From Chryseobacterium gleum (GTDB taxonomy: Bacteria; Bacteroidota; Bacteroidia; Flavobacteriales_F; PHOS-HE28): DNA of 61,023 nt. The DNA lies in NCBI GenBank assembly GCA_945872795.1, contig CAMCAZ010000016.1:1-61023 (forward strand). The letters run 5' to 3'. Below the pieces are notes generated by a model that did no database searches, was not told the origin of the DNA, and saw only the letters and a list, made by a program, of their open reading frames with translations. Below are positions 17,514 through 26,078 of this stretch, piece after piece. A program made the position numbers and the translations under genes. Each line of letters opens with the position of its first letter. Positions within the stretch are counted from its first letter, which is position 1.

Positions 17514-18248
17514 ATGAGGCATGCACTGCGGATCGAGCGGATGATCGTGGTGGGGTGGATGGCCATCCTGACCATGAACGCTGCTGCCCAAGCGACCGGC
17601 CAGCTTCGCCTGTTGATGGAGCCTGCGGGCACGACGAGCTATCTCCTCGACGGAAAGCACCGCATGACGCAGCGGGATGTCAGCTTGCTCGAAGGCCCGC
17701 ACCGTTTCGTGTTCTGGGCGCCCGAGCGCCGCATGCTCGATACCACCATCACCGTGGTGGGAGGGGGTCTCCAGGATGTACGGGTCAGCCTGCGCTATTC
17801 GGAGGAATACATCGAACACCTGTCCCGGATGAAGAGTTACACCTCCATGCAGCGCTGGGGCCGTGTGGTCCCGCCGACCGTGGCCGGTGCCGCCGGGGCG
17901 TGGGCACTGGTGAGCTATCTGGACTACAGCGCCGCCCATAAGGACCTTGTCGATCTGGAGGACGCGTACGGGACCTCGTCGGACCCGGCGGGAATTGCGC
18001 GGCTGAAGGACGTGGAGATCCCCGCCGCGAAGGACGACTTTCAGAAGGCGCGTACACAGACCTACGTGGCCACGGGACTGTTCGTGGTGTCGGCGGGAGC
18101 GGCCTACTACCTGCGCCGCAAGACCAGCGCCATGAAGGCACCGGTCTTCGAGGACAAGGAGAAAGTGCGTTTCGAGGGCCTGGCCTGGACCCCCGATATG
18201 CGCGGCGGCGGATCATGGACGGCAGGCTTGACCATTCCCATCCGATGA
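17514..18248 (+). CDS. PEGA-like membrane protein of the topoisomerase IV operon
   Basis: 244 residues. A signal segment ends near NAAAQ. A short beta-rich PEGA-like domain covers about residues 28-95 (LRLLMEPAGTTSYLLDG and ERRMLDTTITV). Two hydrophobic segments follow at about 120-140 (VVPPTVAGAAGAWALVSYL) and 183-200 (VATGLFVVSAGAAYYL), separated by a helical charged region. It starts three bases after parE and overlaps the next lipoprotein gene by four bases. Not recognised beyond this; its presence in the operon may be only structural. Confidence 0.75.
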   Translation: MRHALRIERMIVVGWMAILTMNAAAQATGQLRLLMEPAGTTSYLLDGKHRMTQRDVSLLEGPHRFVFWAPERRMLDTTITVVGGGLQDVRVSLRYSEEYIEHLSRMKSYTSMQRWGRVVPPTVAGAAGAWALVSYLDYSAAHKDLVDLEDAYGTSSDPAGIARLKDVEIPAAKDDFQKARTQTYVATGLFVVSAGAAYYLRRKTSAMKAPVFEDKEKVRFEGLAWTPDMRGGGSWTAGLTIPIR

Positions 18249-18676
18249 ACGGGCGCAGCCAATACCTCTTGAGCCTGGGCGCGATGCTCCTGATGAGCGC
18301 CTGCTACAAGGACGACCTAGATCCCGCACAACTGACGAACAATCCGTTCGATCCGGAGTACGTGGGCGAGAACGTGTTCGTGTCGGAAGGCACCTACACC
18401 GAGACGGTCTTCGTTCCGCAGATCGGCAATGTGCTCCGTCAGGTCATCGCCTTCCGTGTCCGGAGCCAACTCTTTCTTTCCGATGTCACCTATTCCGTCC
18501 GGGTCCATGACCTGGAGAACGATCAGACCATCCTGCTGGACGCTGACCCACCGGGTGGTGACTCCTTCAAGTATTACAAGCAGAACCTGGTGATCGGCAC
18601 GCCGGTCTGCCTGGAACTGCGCCTGTCGAACAACCTGTCCGCCGCACGCGCGGAAGAGATCTGCGTGACCCTGTGA
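18245..18676 (+). CDS. Small lipoprotein of the topoisomerase IV operon
   Basis: 143 residues. The N-terminus MNGRSQYLLSLGAMLLMSAC has a clear lipobox (LMSAC), and Cys20 should be lipidated. The mature part is beta-rich (TYSVRVHDLENDQTILL) and has no recognised domain. The ATG lies inside the TGA of the upstream gene (ATGA). Its own stop TGA overlaps the parC ATG by one base, so all three genes are likely translated in a coupled fashion. Confidence 0.78.
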   Translation: MNGRSQYLLSLGAMLLMSACYKDDLDPAQLTNNPFDPEYVGENVFVSEGTYTETVFVPQIGNVLRQVIAFRVRSQLFLSDVTYSVRVHDLENDQTILLDADPPGGDSFKYYKQNLVIGTPVCLELRLSNNLSAARAEEICVTL

Positions 18677-21417
18677 TGAGCGATTGCAACGAGGAGACCT
18701 TCAACGAAGGCGAAGAGCAACCTACGCCGGCCAACGACAAGGGCATTCCCGGGGCCGGCACCACGGGGAAATTCTCCGTGAGCGGCATGTACCGTGACTG
18801 GTTCCTGGACTACGCCAGCTATGTGATCCTGGAGCGTGCGGTGCCGGCCCTGTACGATGGCCTGAAGCCGGTGCAGCGCCGGATCCTGCATTCCATGAAG
18901 GACCTGGACGATGGGCGCTACAACAAGGTGGCGAACATCATCGGGCACACGATGCAGTACCACCCGCACGGTGATGCCAGCATAGGGGATGCCCTGGTGC
19001 AATTGGGGCAGAAGGACCTGCTCATCGACTGCCAGGGGAACTGGGGGAACACGCTCACGGGGGATAGTGCCGCCGCACCACGATACATCGAGGCACGCCT
19101 CAGCAAGTTCGCGCACGATGTGGTGTTCAACCCGAAGACCACGGATTGGCAGTTGAGCTACGACGGCCGGAACAAGGAACCGGTCTTCCTGCCGGTGAAG
19201 TTCCCGCTGTTGCTCGCGCAGGGTGGTGAAGGCATCGCAGTGGGCCTGAGCTGCAAGGTGCTGCCGCACAACTTCAACGAGCTCATCGACGGGAGCATTG
19301 CGGTGCTGCGCAAACGTTCGTTCGATCTGGTGCCCGACTTCCCCACGGGCGGTCTCGCCGATGTGAGCAACTACAACGAGGGCGAACGCGGTGGCCGGGT
19401 CCGGTGCAGGGCCCGCATCCGCAAGGAGGACAACAAGACGCTGGTGATCCACGAGGTGCCCTTCGGGACCAACACCACCTCGCTCATCGAGAGCATCATC
19501 AAGGCCAACGACAAAGGCAAGATCAAGGTCCGCCACATCGAGGACAACACGGCGGAGAACGCGGAGATCCTGGTCCATCTGGCAGCCGGTGTATCCCCGG
19601 ACAACACCATCGACGCGCTTTACGCCTTTACGGATTGTGAGGTGAGCATGGCACCCAACGCCGTGGTGATCGAAAATGATAAGCCCCGCTTCGTGGGGGT
19701 GAAGGAACTGCTGCGCATCAGCACGGAGAACACGCTGCGGTTGCTGGAGCTCGAGCTGAAGATCAGGAAAGGCGAGCTGGAGGAACAGTGGCACTTCGCC
19801 TCGTTGGAGCGGATCTTCATCGAGAAGAAGGTGTACCGCAAGATCGAGGAGGCCGAGACCTGGGAGCAGGTGATCGACTTCATCGACAAGGGCTTGAAGC
19901 CGCATGTGAAGGATCTGAAACGCCCGGTGACCCAGGAGGACATCCTCCGCTTGACGGAGATCAGGATCAAGCGGATCTCCAAGTTCGACAGTTTCAAGGC
20001 CGACGAACACATCCGGCAACTGGCCGAGACCATCGCCGAGGTGCAGCAGAAGCTGGACCACATCGTGGACCATGCCGTGGACTTCTTCAAGGAGCTGAAG
20101 AAGAAGTACGGTCCGGGCCGCGAGCGCAGAACGGAGATCCGAGCCTTCGACACCATCGTGGCCGCCAAGGTGGCCGTGGCGAACCGGAAACTCTATGTGG
20201 ACCTTGCCGAAGGCTTCATGGGCTGGAGCCTACGGAACAACGAGTTCGTGGACGAGTGCTCGGAGATCGATGACGTCATCATCTTCCGCGACAACGGATC
20301 CATGTTGGTGACCAAGGTGGCCGACAAGAAGTTCATCGGCAAAGGTGTCATCCATGTCGGGGTCTTCAAGAAGAACGACGAGCGCACCATCTACCACATG
20401 GTCTACCAGGACGGACCGAAGGGGGCCTTCTTCATGAAGCGCTTCGCGGTCACGGGGATCACCCGGGACAAGGAATACGACCTCACGAGCGGTGCGACCG
20501 GGTCGCGGCTGGAGTACTTCACGGCGAATCCGGACGGGGCTGGAGAGGTCATCCAGGTGATCCTTCGTCCACGCCCAAGCCTGCGCAAGACCAAGTTCGA
20601 TATCGACTTCGCCAAGTTGGCTGTGAAAGGCCGGTCGAGCAAGGGCAACCTGCTCACGCGCTACATGGTGAGCAAGATCACGCAGAAGGAGCGTGGAGGC
20701 AGCACATTGGGCGCCATCCCCATCTGGTTCGACGAGACCGTGCGCCGCCTGAACGACACTGGACATGGCCGATACCTGGGCCGCTTCAGCGGCGAGGACC
20801 GCATCCTGGCCATCATGTCCAACGGCAGCTATCAGGTGTTCCCTTTCGCGCTGAGCACACACTTCCCGGACAATGCCGTGACCGTGGTGAAATGGGACCC
20901 CAAGGCGGCCATCAGCGCCGTGTATTGGGAAGGGGAGAAGCAGCAGTACCACGTGAAACGTTTCGTGGTCGAACCCGCGAAGGATGCCGTCAGCTTCATC
21001 ACCGAGCATCCGGACAGCAAGCTGGCCCTGCACAGTCTCGTGCCGCATCCGAAGTTGAAGGTGAGCTTCGACAAACGGAGCAGCGATCGACCGGAGGAGG
21101 AACTGGACCTGGAGTCGTTCATCGCTGTGAAAGGCGTGAAGGCCCTCGGCAACCGGCTCACCCCCTTCAAGGTGAAGGACCTCGAATTGCTCGACCCCGT
21201 GTTCATTCCGATGACGCCTGAACTGGAGGAGACCCAGGGCATGTTGATCAGCGAGGAGGAGATCGGCAATCTTGAAGCGCCCGAGGAGGAGGGTTTGGAG
21301 GAATCGCCGATCAAGCAGTTCAAACGTGTCCAGGCCCAGCAGGAGGTGGAACGCTCTCCTGAAGATCCGCTCATCGGTTACGAGCCGGGCAAACAGATCA
21401 CGCTGGGGCTGGACTGA
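18676..21417 (+). CDS. parC: DNA topoisomerase IV subunit A
   Basis: 913 residues. The winged-helix core shows ALYDGLKPVQRRILHSM and YHPHGDASIGDALVQLGQ. The active-site tyrosine is Tyr137 in SAAAPRYIEARLS. The positions equivalent to the quinolone-contact Ser and Glu of enterobacterial ParC appear to be Ala101 and Asp105. A C-terminal beta-pinwheel-like region follows (GEDRILAIMSNGSYQVFP, QYHVKRFVVEP). ATG at 18676 is used rather than the GTG one codon earlier. It cuts and religates DNA in complex with the ParE encoded upstream. Confidence 0.93.
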   Translation: MSDCNEETFNEGEEQPTPANDKGIPGAGTTGKFSVSGMYRDWFLDYASYVILERAVPALYDGLKPVQRRILHSMKDLDDGRYNKVANIIGHTMQYHPHGDASIGDALVQLGQKDLLIDCQGNWGNTLTGDSAAAPRYIEARLSKFAHDVVFNPKTTDWQLSYDGRNKEPVFLPVKFPLLLAQGGEGIAVGLSCKVLPHNFNELIDGSIAVLRKRSFDLVPDFPTGGLADVSNYNEGERGGRVRCRARIRKEDNKTLVIHEVPFGTNTTSLIESIIKANDKGKIKVRHIEDNTAENAEILVHLAAGVSPDNTIDALYAFTDCEVSMAPNAVVIENDKPRFVGVKELLRISTENTLRLLELELKIRKGELEEQWHFASLERIFIEKKVYRKIEEAETWEQVIDFIDKGLKPHVKDLKRPVTQEDILRLTEIRIKRISKFDSFKADEHIRQLAETIAEVQQKLDHIVDHAVDFFKELKKKYGPGRERRTEIRAFDTIVAAKVAVANRKLYVDLAEGFMGWSLRNNEFVDECSEIDDVIIFRDNGSMLVTKVADKKFIGKGVIHVGVFKKNDERTIYHMVYQDGPKGAFFMKRFAVTGITRDKEYDLTSGATGSRLEYFTANPDGAGEVIQVILRPRPSLRKTKFDIDFAKLAVKGRSSKGNLLTRYMVSKITQKERGGSTLGAIPIWFDETVRRLNDTGHGRYLGRFSGEDRILAIMSNGSYQVFPFALSTHFPDNAVTVVKWDPKAAISAVYWEGEKQQYHVKRFVVEPAKDAVSFITEHPDSKLALHSLVPHPKLKVSFDKRSSDRPEEELDLESFIAVKGVKALGNRLTPFKVKDLELLDPVFIPMTPELEETQGMLISEEEIGNLEAPEEEGLEESPIKQFKRVQAQQEVERSPEDPLIGYEPGKQITLGLD

Positions 21418-22193
21418 TGCGCAGTGTCCCGTTCCTGGTTGCGACCCTGCTCATCGCCTTCACGGGCGGGCTTGGTGCACAGGACCTTGGGGTGGACACC
21501 ATACGGATGAACAGGCGTTGGGGAGAGCGGGAGCTCTACACCTTTCCCTTTGTCCGGATGCCCCATGATCCTGCCACGGCCTTGCGGATCAACAGGGACC
21601 TGCAACTCGAGCTGCTCTCCGTCGATCCCGACACCTCGGAGGGGCAATGGTTCGACCTCGTTTGGGGAGACTCCGCCGGCCATGTGTACCCGCCGCTGTC
21701 CTCCATTTCGTGGTCATGGTCAAGGCCTGTACGAGGTGTGTTATCGGTCGAGTTCTCTGCGGAAGCTTGCGGAGCATACTGCGAAGGGTTCACGAACCAC
21801 TATGCCTACGATGTGAAGCTCGGCCGCCGGATCCGCTACGAGGAACTGTTCATGGACAGTGGCGCCACGCACATCGCAGAGGACCTCGACCGTCGTTGGC
21901 GCGAGATCGTGGGAGAACACATCATGACATTGGAAGCAGACATAGCCGACGACGGGGGCGACACGGAAGATCGCGTCGAGCTCTATCGTTCCTGTTTGGA
22001 TGAACGGACGGTCAACTCCCCGTATGTAGAGGATCTGGAGATCCTGTCCGGCGCTATCTGTTTCACCATTGCCCGTTGCAACAGCCACGCCGAACTGGGG
22101 ATGGATGAACTGGATGCCGTGGCCATCGAACTACCGAGATCGGACCTGGACCTCTGGCTTCGGCCGGATATTCGAAGTGTGCTCGGCTGGTAG
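21417..22193 (+). CDS. Exported DUF3298/DUF4163-like protein
   Basis: 258 residues with a signal peptide ending near GGLGAQ. The core VRGVLSVEFSAEACGAYCEG, then HYAYDVKLGRRIRYEELF, resembles the RsiV/PdaC-associated DUF4163-DUF3298 fold, in which a beta-sheet is followed by a 'YDLKTGK' segment. Two Cys residues (ACGAYC) near the core could form a disulfide. Its ATG overlaps the parC stop by one base, so it is the fifth gene of the topoisomerase IV operon. Function unknown. Confidence 0.6.
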   Translation: MRSVPFLVATLLIAFTGGLGAQDLGVDTIRMNRRWGERELYTFPFVRMPHDPATALRINRDLQLELLSVDPDTSEGQWFDLVWGDSAGHVYPPLSSISWSWSRPVRGVLSVEFSAEACGAYCEGFTNHYAYDVKLGRRIRYEELFMDSGATHIAEDLDRRWREIVGEHIMTLEADIADDGGDTEDRVELYRSCLDERTVNSPYVEDLEILSGAICFTIARCNSHAELGMDELDAVAIELPRSDLDLWLRPDIRSVLGW

Positions 22194-22260
22194 TTCCGAC
22201 AAGTGGACCAGCTGATCGCTCATCCGGGGAAGGACGGCAGGATGCGCTTGCGCAGCACCC

Positions 22261-25011
22261 TTAGTCGGCCTTGACAGCACGGAATGTCTCCATGCTGTTG
22301 GCGTGGAACACCCGGATCACATAGGTGCCGTTCGCTTCACCGCTCAGGTCCAGCATCGCACGGTCCGACGTGGGCTGCAGTTGACGCACCAAGCGGCCCG
22401 TGGCATCGAGCACCTCGATACGCGGTGCGGTCACACTTCCGAACTGGAGCGTGAGGCGATCTAGGAAGGGGTTCGGGGCCAAGGTCGTGGCAGAGTTCAC
22501 CAGTTCCGACACCTCGGAGCAGATCTCCACCAGGATCAGGGCATTCGCCGTACCCGGGCAGAAGCCTTCCTCGGTCGCCGTGAGGGTCACGGGCCAGCTG
22601 CCGACACCCAGTGCGTTGGGGGAATACACCACGGTGGATCCCTCCCCGACGATGCTCACCGACCAGATCCCGTAGTGCGACCCGGTGATCTGTGCTTCCG
22701 TGGCTTCCACGCAGGCGCTCCAGATGGGGTCGAGCTCCACCGGCGTATCGTCCCACACGTTCAGTTCGATCACTTCTGACACGATCTCACAATTGTTCGG
22801 ACCCTGCCAGGAATAGGTGACCGGATACGTTCCTGGTGGAACGGTTCTGGGGTCGAATTCACCGCCGGTCCAGACCGGTGCGCTCCAGACGCCTCCCGAC
22901 GGCGATGCGTTCAGGAATGCCGACGGGTCGGTCTTGCAGAAGATCAGGTCCTCCACCTCCCAATCCACCGCTATCGCATCATAGATCTCCACACTGTAGG
23001 TGGCGATGGTCGCGCAACCGGAGGCACTGAGGGCCGTGTATGTCAGACTGTTCGATCCTGGTGCCAGCAGGGCAGGGACCAGTTCTCCGTTCACGATTCC
23101 GGTACCGGACCAGACGCCATCCGTAGGTGTGACGACCACCGGATAGGGGTCACCGCTCTGGCAGAACGCGGTCACCTCAGGCAGGATCACCTCCGGGTGG
23201 TCGTTCGTCACCTCGATCACCAGTGTATCGCTGTTCGCACACTGGTTCGGACCCACCGGGGTAACGGTCATGATCACCTCATAGGTGCCAGGCCCCGCAG
23301 CGGGGTCGAAGAGGGCTTGGAAGGGCGATTGATCGACGATCGCACCGCTCCATACCGCACCCTGTGGTGGCGCCGCCAGTGCCGTGATGCTCTGAGGTCC
23401 GGCATCCACACAGAAGGGGCCGGCCGCCGTGATCTCCGCGGGCAGGGAGTTCCACACTTCGATGGGACCGATGAGCGTGGCGCAGGTGACGGTCGTCGCA
23501 TCGGTCATTTCACAGGCGATCATGCCCCCAGTGAATTGCGCGGGGTCAAGAATGTTCCCTGCTGCCAGGCCATACCAAGTGGCCGAGGCGGGGAAGGAGG
23601 ACATGACGATGGGAGCCTGCGCCGTACAGAGGATGTTGGAGATGGCGGGAGTGGGGGTCGGTCCTTGCAGCAGGTCAATGGTCGCCGTCTCTGCCACCGG
23701 GCAGCTGGTGGGCTCGTAGTAGGTATGTGCCAAGGTCTGTGTACCGGATACGCCGATGTTCGACCGATAGTAGATGTCCGCATCCACCCAGGTGCCGCTC
23801 CAGCGTCCACCGGTCGGTTCAGCAGGAGGGAGTACCACCGGAGGGCCGAAGAGACACAGTGGTTCGAAGGTGGGAAGGACGAGGTCCGTGGTGGCGGGAA
23901 CCGCTTCCGACGGCTGCCAGAAGGTCCCTTCGGGCCGAGTGATCAGCAGGTCATCCTTACCGTCGCCGTTCAGGTCCGCAAGCAGCAGGTTCATCCCCCG
24001 TGCGATGTCGGGCCTGTCCAGGCGGTAACCGAAGTCCTGCATATTCGACAACCACGAGGACCAGCGCACTGGCAGGGAAGGGTTTGAGGGGACGTATAGG
24101 AGCGATACGCCATCGCATCCCATGTTCCCGAATCGACCCTGGCCCGCGGTCCAGATCGCTTCCAGCACATGATCCGTGAAGACATCCCAAGCCCCGCCCT
24201 CGCCCACGTTGTTCTCCGCCCAATGCACGGCGCCACCACCCGCCTCCACCAGGTCCAGATCACCATCACCGTCCACATCCATGGCTTCGGGTGCGAAGTA
24301 GGCAAAGGAGGGTCCCGCGAGCAGAACAGAGGGCTGCCAGAGTGAGCCATCACCGCTGGTGTTTCGCAGGATCATGAGATCGCCGAAGGTGGTGGACACC
24401 ACCACATCCAAGCCGCCGACCATGTCCATGTCCGCGACCAACAGCATGGTGGTCGCCAGACCATCCACCGGGTCGGGCAGAAAGGTCGGGGCACTGAAAC
24501 CGTTGCCATTGTTGACCAACACGCCGAAACCAGCACCCATCTCCGTGGGGGCCAGATAGACGATATCGACCAGTCCGTCACCGCTCACATCCGAGCAGGA
24601 AATGGCACCGGGTGCTTCATCCAGTTGGGCGATACCCTCAACCTCCTCACCGATCCCACCGCCCAGATTCCGGACCCATGCGAACAGATCGTCGCGCACC
24701 AGCAGGATGTCCGTGAGGCCGTCATTATCCAGGTCCGCACCAAAGAACTGCTGATAGTCGATACCGGTATTGGCAAATTCCACCTCCTCGGCGAACGTGC
24801 CTTGTCCGTCCGTGTTCTCCACCCATTTCACGTGGTTCCCGTTGAAGAGCCCCACGAGGTCCTGGTCGCCATCGCCGTCCAGGTCCATGGCCTTCAACTG
24901 TCCTGCGAAAGGCAGGTCATGTGCCAACTGTGCAGCACCGAATTGGGCCATGGCGGTCAGCGATCCGAGGGATGCCGCCGCCAACAGGTACAGGGAGCAA
25001 TTAGAGGCCAT
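22261..25011 (-). CDS. Secreted FG-GAP/VCBS-repeat protein with T9SS sorting domain
   Basis: 916 residues. The signal peptide ends near LTAMAQ. The first 350 residues contain several calcium-binding-like repeats of the FG-GAP/VCBS type (DLDGDGDQDLVG, DLDNDGLTDILLV, DVSGDGLVDIVYL, DVDGDGDLDLVEA, DLNGDGKDDLLIT), which normally build a beta-propeller. The middle holds several Ig-like or PKD-like modules with the recurrent pattern GxWSG. The C-terminal block (TTLAPNPFLDRLTLQFG, then GTYVIRVFHA) is a T9SS type A sorting domain. It is likely a surface-bound or released protein; ligand unknown. Confidence 0.87.
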   Translation of the reverse strand: MASNCSLYLLAAASLGSLTAMAQFGAAQLAHDLPFAGQLKAMDLDGDGDQDLVGLFNGNHVKWVENTDGQGTFAEEVEFANTGIDYQQFFGADLDNDGLTDILLVRDDLFAWVRNLGGGIGEEVEGIAQLDEAPGAISCSDVSGDGLVDIVYLAPTEMGAGFGVLVNNGNGFSAPTFLPDPVDGLATTMLLVADMDMVGGLDVVVSTTFGDLMILRNTSGDGSLWQPSVLLAGPSFAYFAPEAMDVDGDGDLDLVEAGGGAVHWAENNVGEGGAWDVFTDHVLEAIWTAGQGRFGNMGCDGVSLLYVPSNPSLPVRWSSWLSNMQDFGYRLDRPDIARGMNLLLADLNGDGKDDLLITRPEGTFWQPSEAVPATTDLVLPTFEPLCLFGPPVVLPPAEPTGGRWSGTWVDADIYYRSNIGVSGTQTLAHTYYEPTSCPVAETATIDLLQGPTPTPAISNILCTAQAPIVMSSFPASATWYGLAAGNILDPAQFTGGMIACEMTDATTVTCATLIGPIEVWNSLPAEITAAGPFCVDAGPQSITALAAPPQGAVWSGAIVDQSPFQALFDPAAGPGTYEVIMTVTPVGPNQCANSDTLVIEVTNDHPEVILPEVTAFCQSGDPYPVVVTPTDGVWSGTGIVNGELVPALLAPGSNSLTYTALSASGCATIATYSVEIYDAIAVDWEVEDLIFCKTDPSAFLNASPSGGVWSAPVWTGGEFDPRTVPPGTYPVTYSWQGPNNCEIVSEVIELNVWDDTPVELDPIWSACVEATEAQITGSHYGIWSVSIVGEGSTVVYSPNALGVGSWPVTLTATEEGFCPGTANALILVEICSEVSELVNSATTLAPNPFLDRLTLQFGSVTAPRIEVLDATGRLVRQLQPTSDRAMLDLSGEANGTYVIRVFHANSMETFRAVKAD

Positions 25012-25022
25012 GGTCCATGACC

Positions 25023-25030
25023 CTAAAGTA
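25023..25030 (-). promoter_or_regulatory. -7 promoter box just before the FG-GAP protein gene
   Basis: TACTTTAG on the minus strand ends 11 bases before the ATG at 25011, predicting a leader of only about six bases. Confidence 0.45.
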
Positions 25031-25124
25031 TTGGAACTGAAGGGCCATGAGACAAAAATAGGTGATCGGCACCCGATTGCCGTTTAGCCCCTGCTGACGT
25101 GGTCTACAGACGGTTCAGCCTGGC

Positions 25125-25916
25125 TCAGGCACAGAGGATCGGGATACCCGGTGAATTCGTCAACATCCGCTCCTTTTCCGCGTCCGCGATGTAGCGATGA
25201 TCGTCGGAGGCATGCGACATGATCGCGATACAACCCGCCTTGACCCGTTCTGCATAGCGGATGGTGGGTTCGGCGAAGCTCACGCTGAAGACGGTCGATG
25301 GCTCGTTGACCTCCATAAAGCGCACCTGCTCCTTCTCCAGCCGTTCCAGCATGCGCACCTTGTTCTTCAGCAGGTGGTCGGAAGGTTGCTCGTTGGGGCG
25401 CAACAGCTGATAGACATGCACCTCTGTCGCATGGAGCCGGGCCAGTGAACAGACGGCATCCATCAGTCGGTCGATATCATCATGGGCCGCCACCGGAAGG
25501 ACGATGCGGTCGAAGGTGTTCTCTGTGTCGGTGTTCTCCTGCACCACCAGTGCAGGCGCGTGCAACTTGCGCACCAGTTTCAGGATATCGGCACCGAAGA
25601 GGGTCTGCCGGATCCCGCGTGGACCATGCGTCCCGAGCACGACCAAGGAATGGTCGCGTCCGCTCTCCTCGGCGATACGCTCCATGAAGTTCCCTTCCAA
25701 AAGCAGTTTGCGTACCCGTTCGGTCCCGTTCTCCCGCTCCACCTGCTCGGTCAATTTGGACATCTTCACCAGTCCCGCCTCACCTTGGGAGGCACCATTG
25801 TCCACCACATGCAGTAGGGTCACTTGTGAAGCGGCCCGGTCCGCAATGTGCAGCGAATAGTGCAGCGCAATGTCCGAAGCAGGAGTGAGGTCCGAGGCGC
25901 AAAGTATGTCCTTCAT
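25125..25916 (-). CDS. Universal stress protein with two UspA domains
   Basis: 263 residues made of two UspA folds in tandem. The first starts DILCASDLTPASDIALHYSL and contains VVLGTHGPRG, close to the ATP-binding G-2x-G region. The second starts FDRIVLPVAAHDDIDRLMDA and ends in a more degenerate site (IAIMSHASDDHRYIADAEKE). Many Bacteroidota carry such tandem proteins. They are cytoplasmic and linked to starvation or redox stress. It stands alone between two secreted-protein genes, with its own promoter-like box. Confidence 0.87.
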   Translation of the reverse strand: MKDILCASDLTPASDIALHYSLHIADRAASQVTLLHVVDNGASQGEAGLVKMSKLTEQVERENGTERVRKLLLEGNFMERIAEESGRDHSLVVLGTHGPRGIRQTLFGADILKLVRKLHAPALVVQENTDTENTFDRIVLPVAAHDDIDRLMDAVCSLARLHATEVHVYQLLRPNEQPSDHLLKNKVRMLERLEKEQVRFMEVNEPSTVFSVSFAEPTIRYAERVKAGCIAIMSHASDDHRYIADAEKERMLTNSPGIPILCA

Positions 25917-25933
25917 GGGGCGATGATCGGCAC

Positions 25934-25941
25934 GAAAGATA
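25934..25941 (-). promoter_or_regulatory. Possible -7 promoter box of the universal stress protein gene
   Basis: TATCTTTC on the minus strand ends 17 bases before the ATG. It is one base off TAnnTTTG and has no -33 TTG. Confidence 0.35.
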
Positions 25942-26052
25942 ACGAGGCATGCGTGTCATACAGGCGTCAGGACCGGACACTCGGGGAGCAAGCTTTCCAA
26001 CCTTGACCGACCTACGTGCCCTTGGTCACCGTGCCGTACCGCTCCGGCTGCC

Positions 26053-26060
26053 TACTTTGC
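26053..26060 (+). promoter_or_regulatory. -7 promoter box of the choice-of-anchor B gene
   Basis: TACTTTGC ends 18 bases before ATG 26079 and decides the start against the frame's first codon at 26016, which lies upstream of this box. Confidence 0.5.
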
Positions 26061-26078
26061 CGGTCCTTAGCCGTCCAC

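Noticed and set aside
15627-17939. A 770-residue minus-strand frame opposite parE
   Set aside because: It is a shadow of the high-GC parE gene, with very high Ala, Leu, His and Val and no motif; parE has every family motif.
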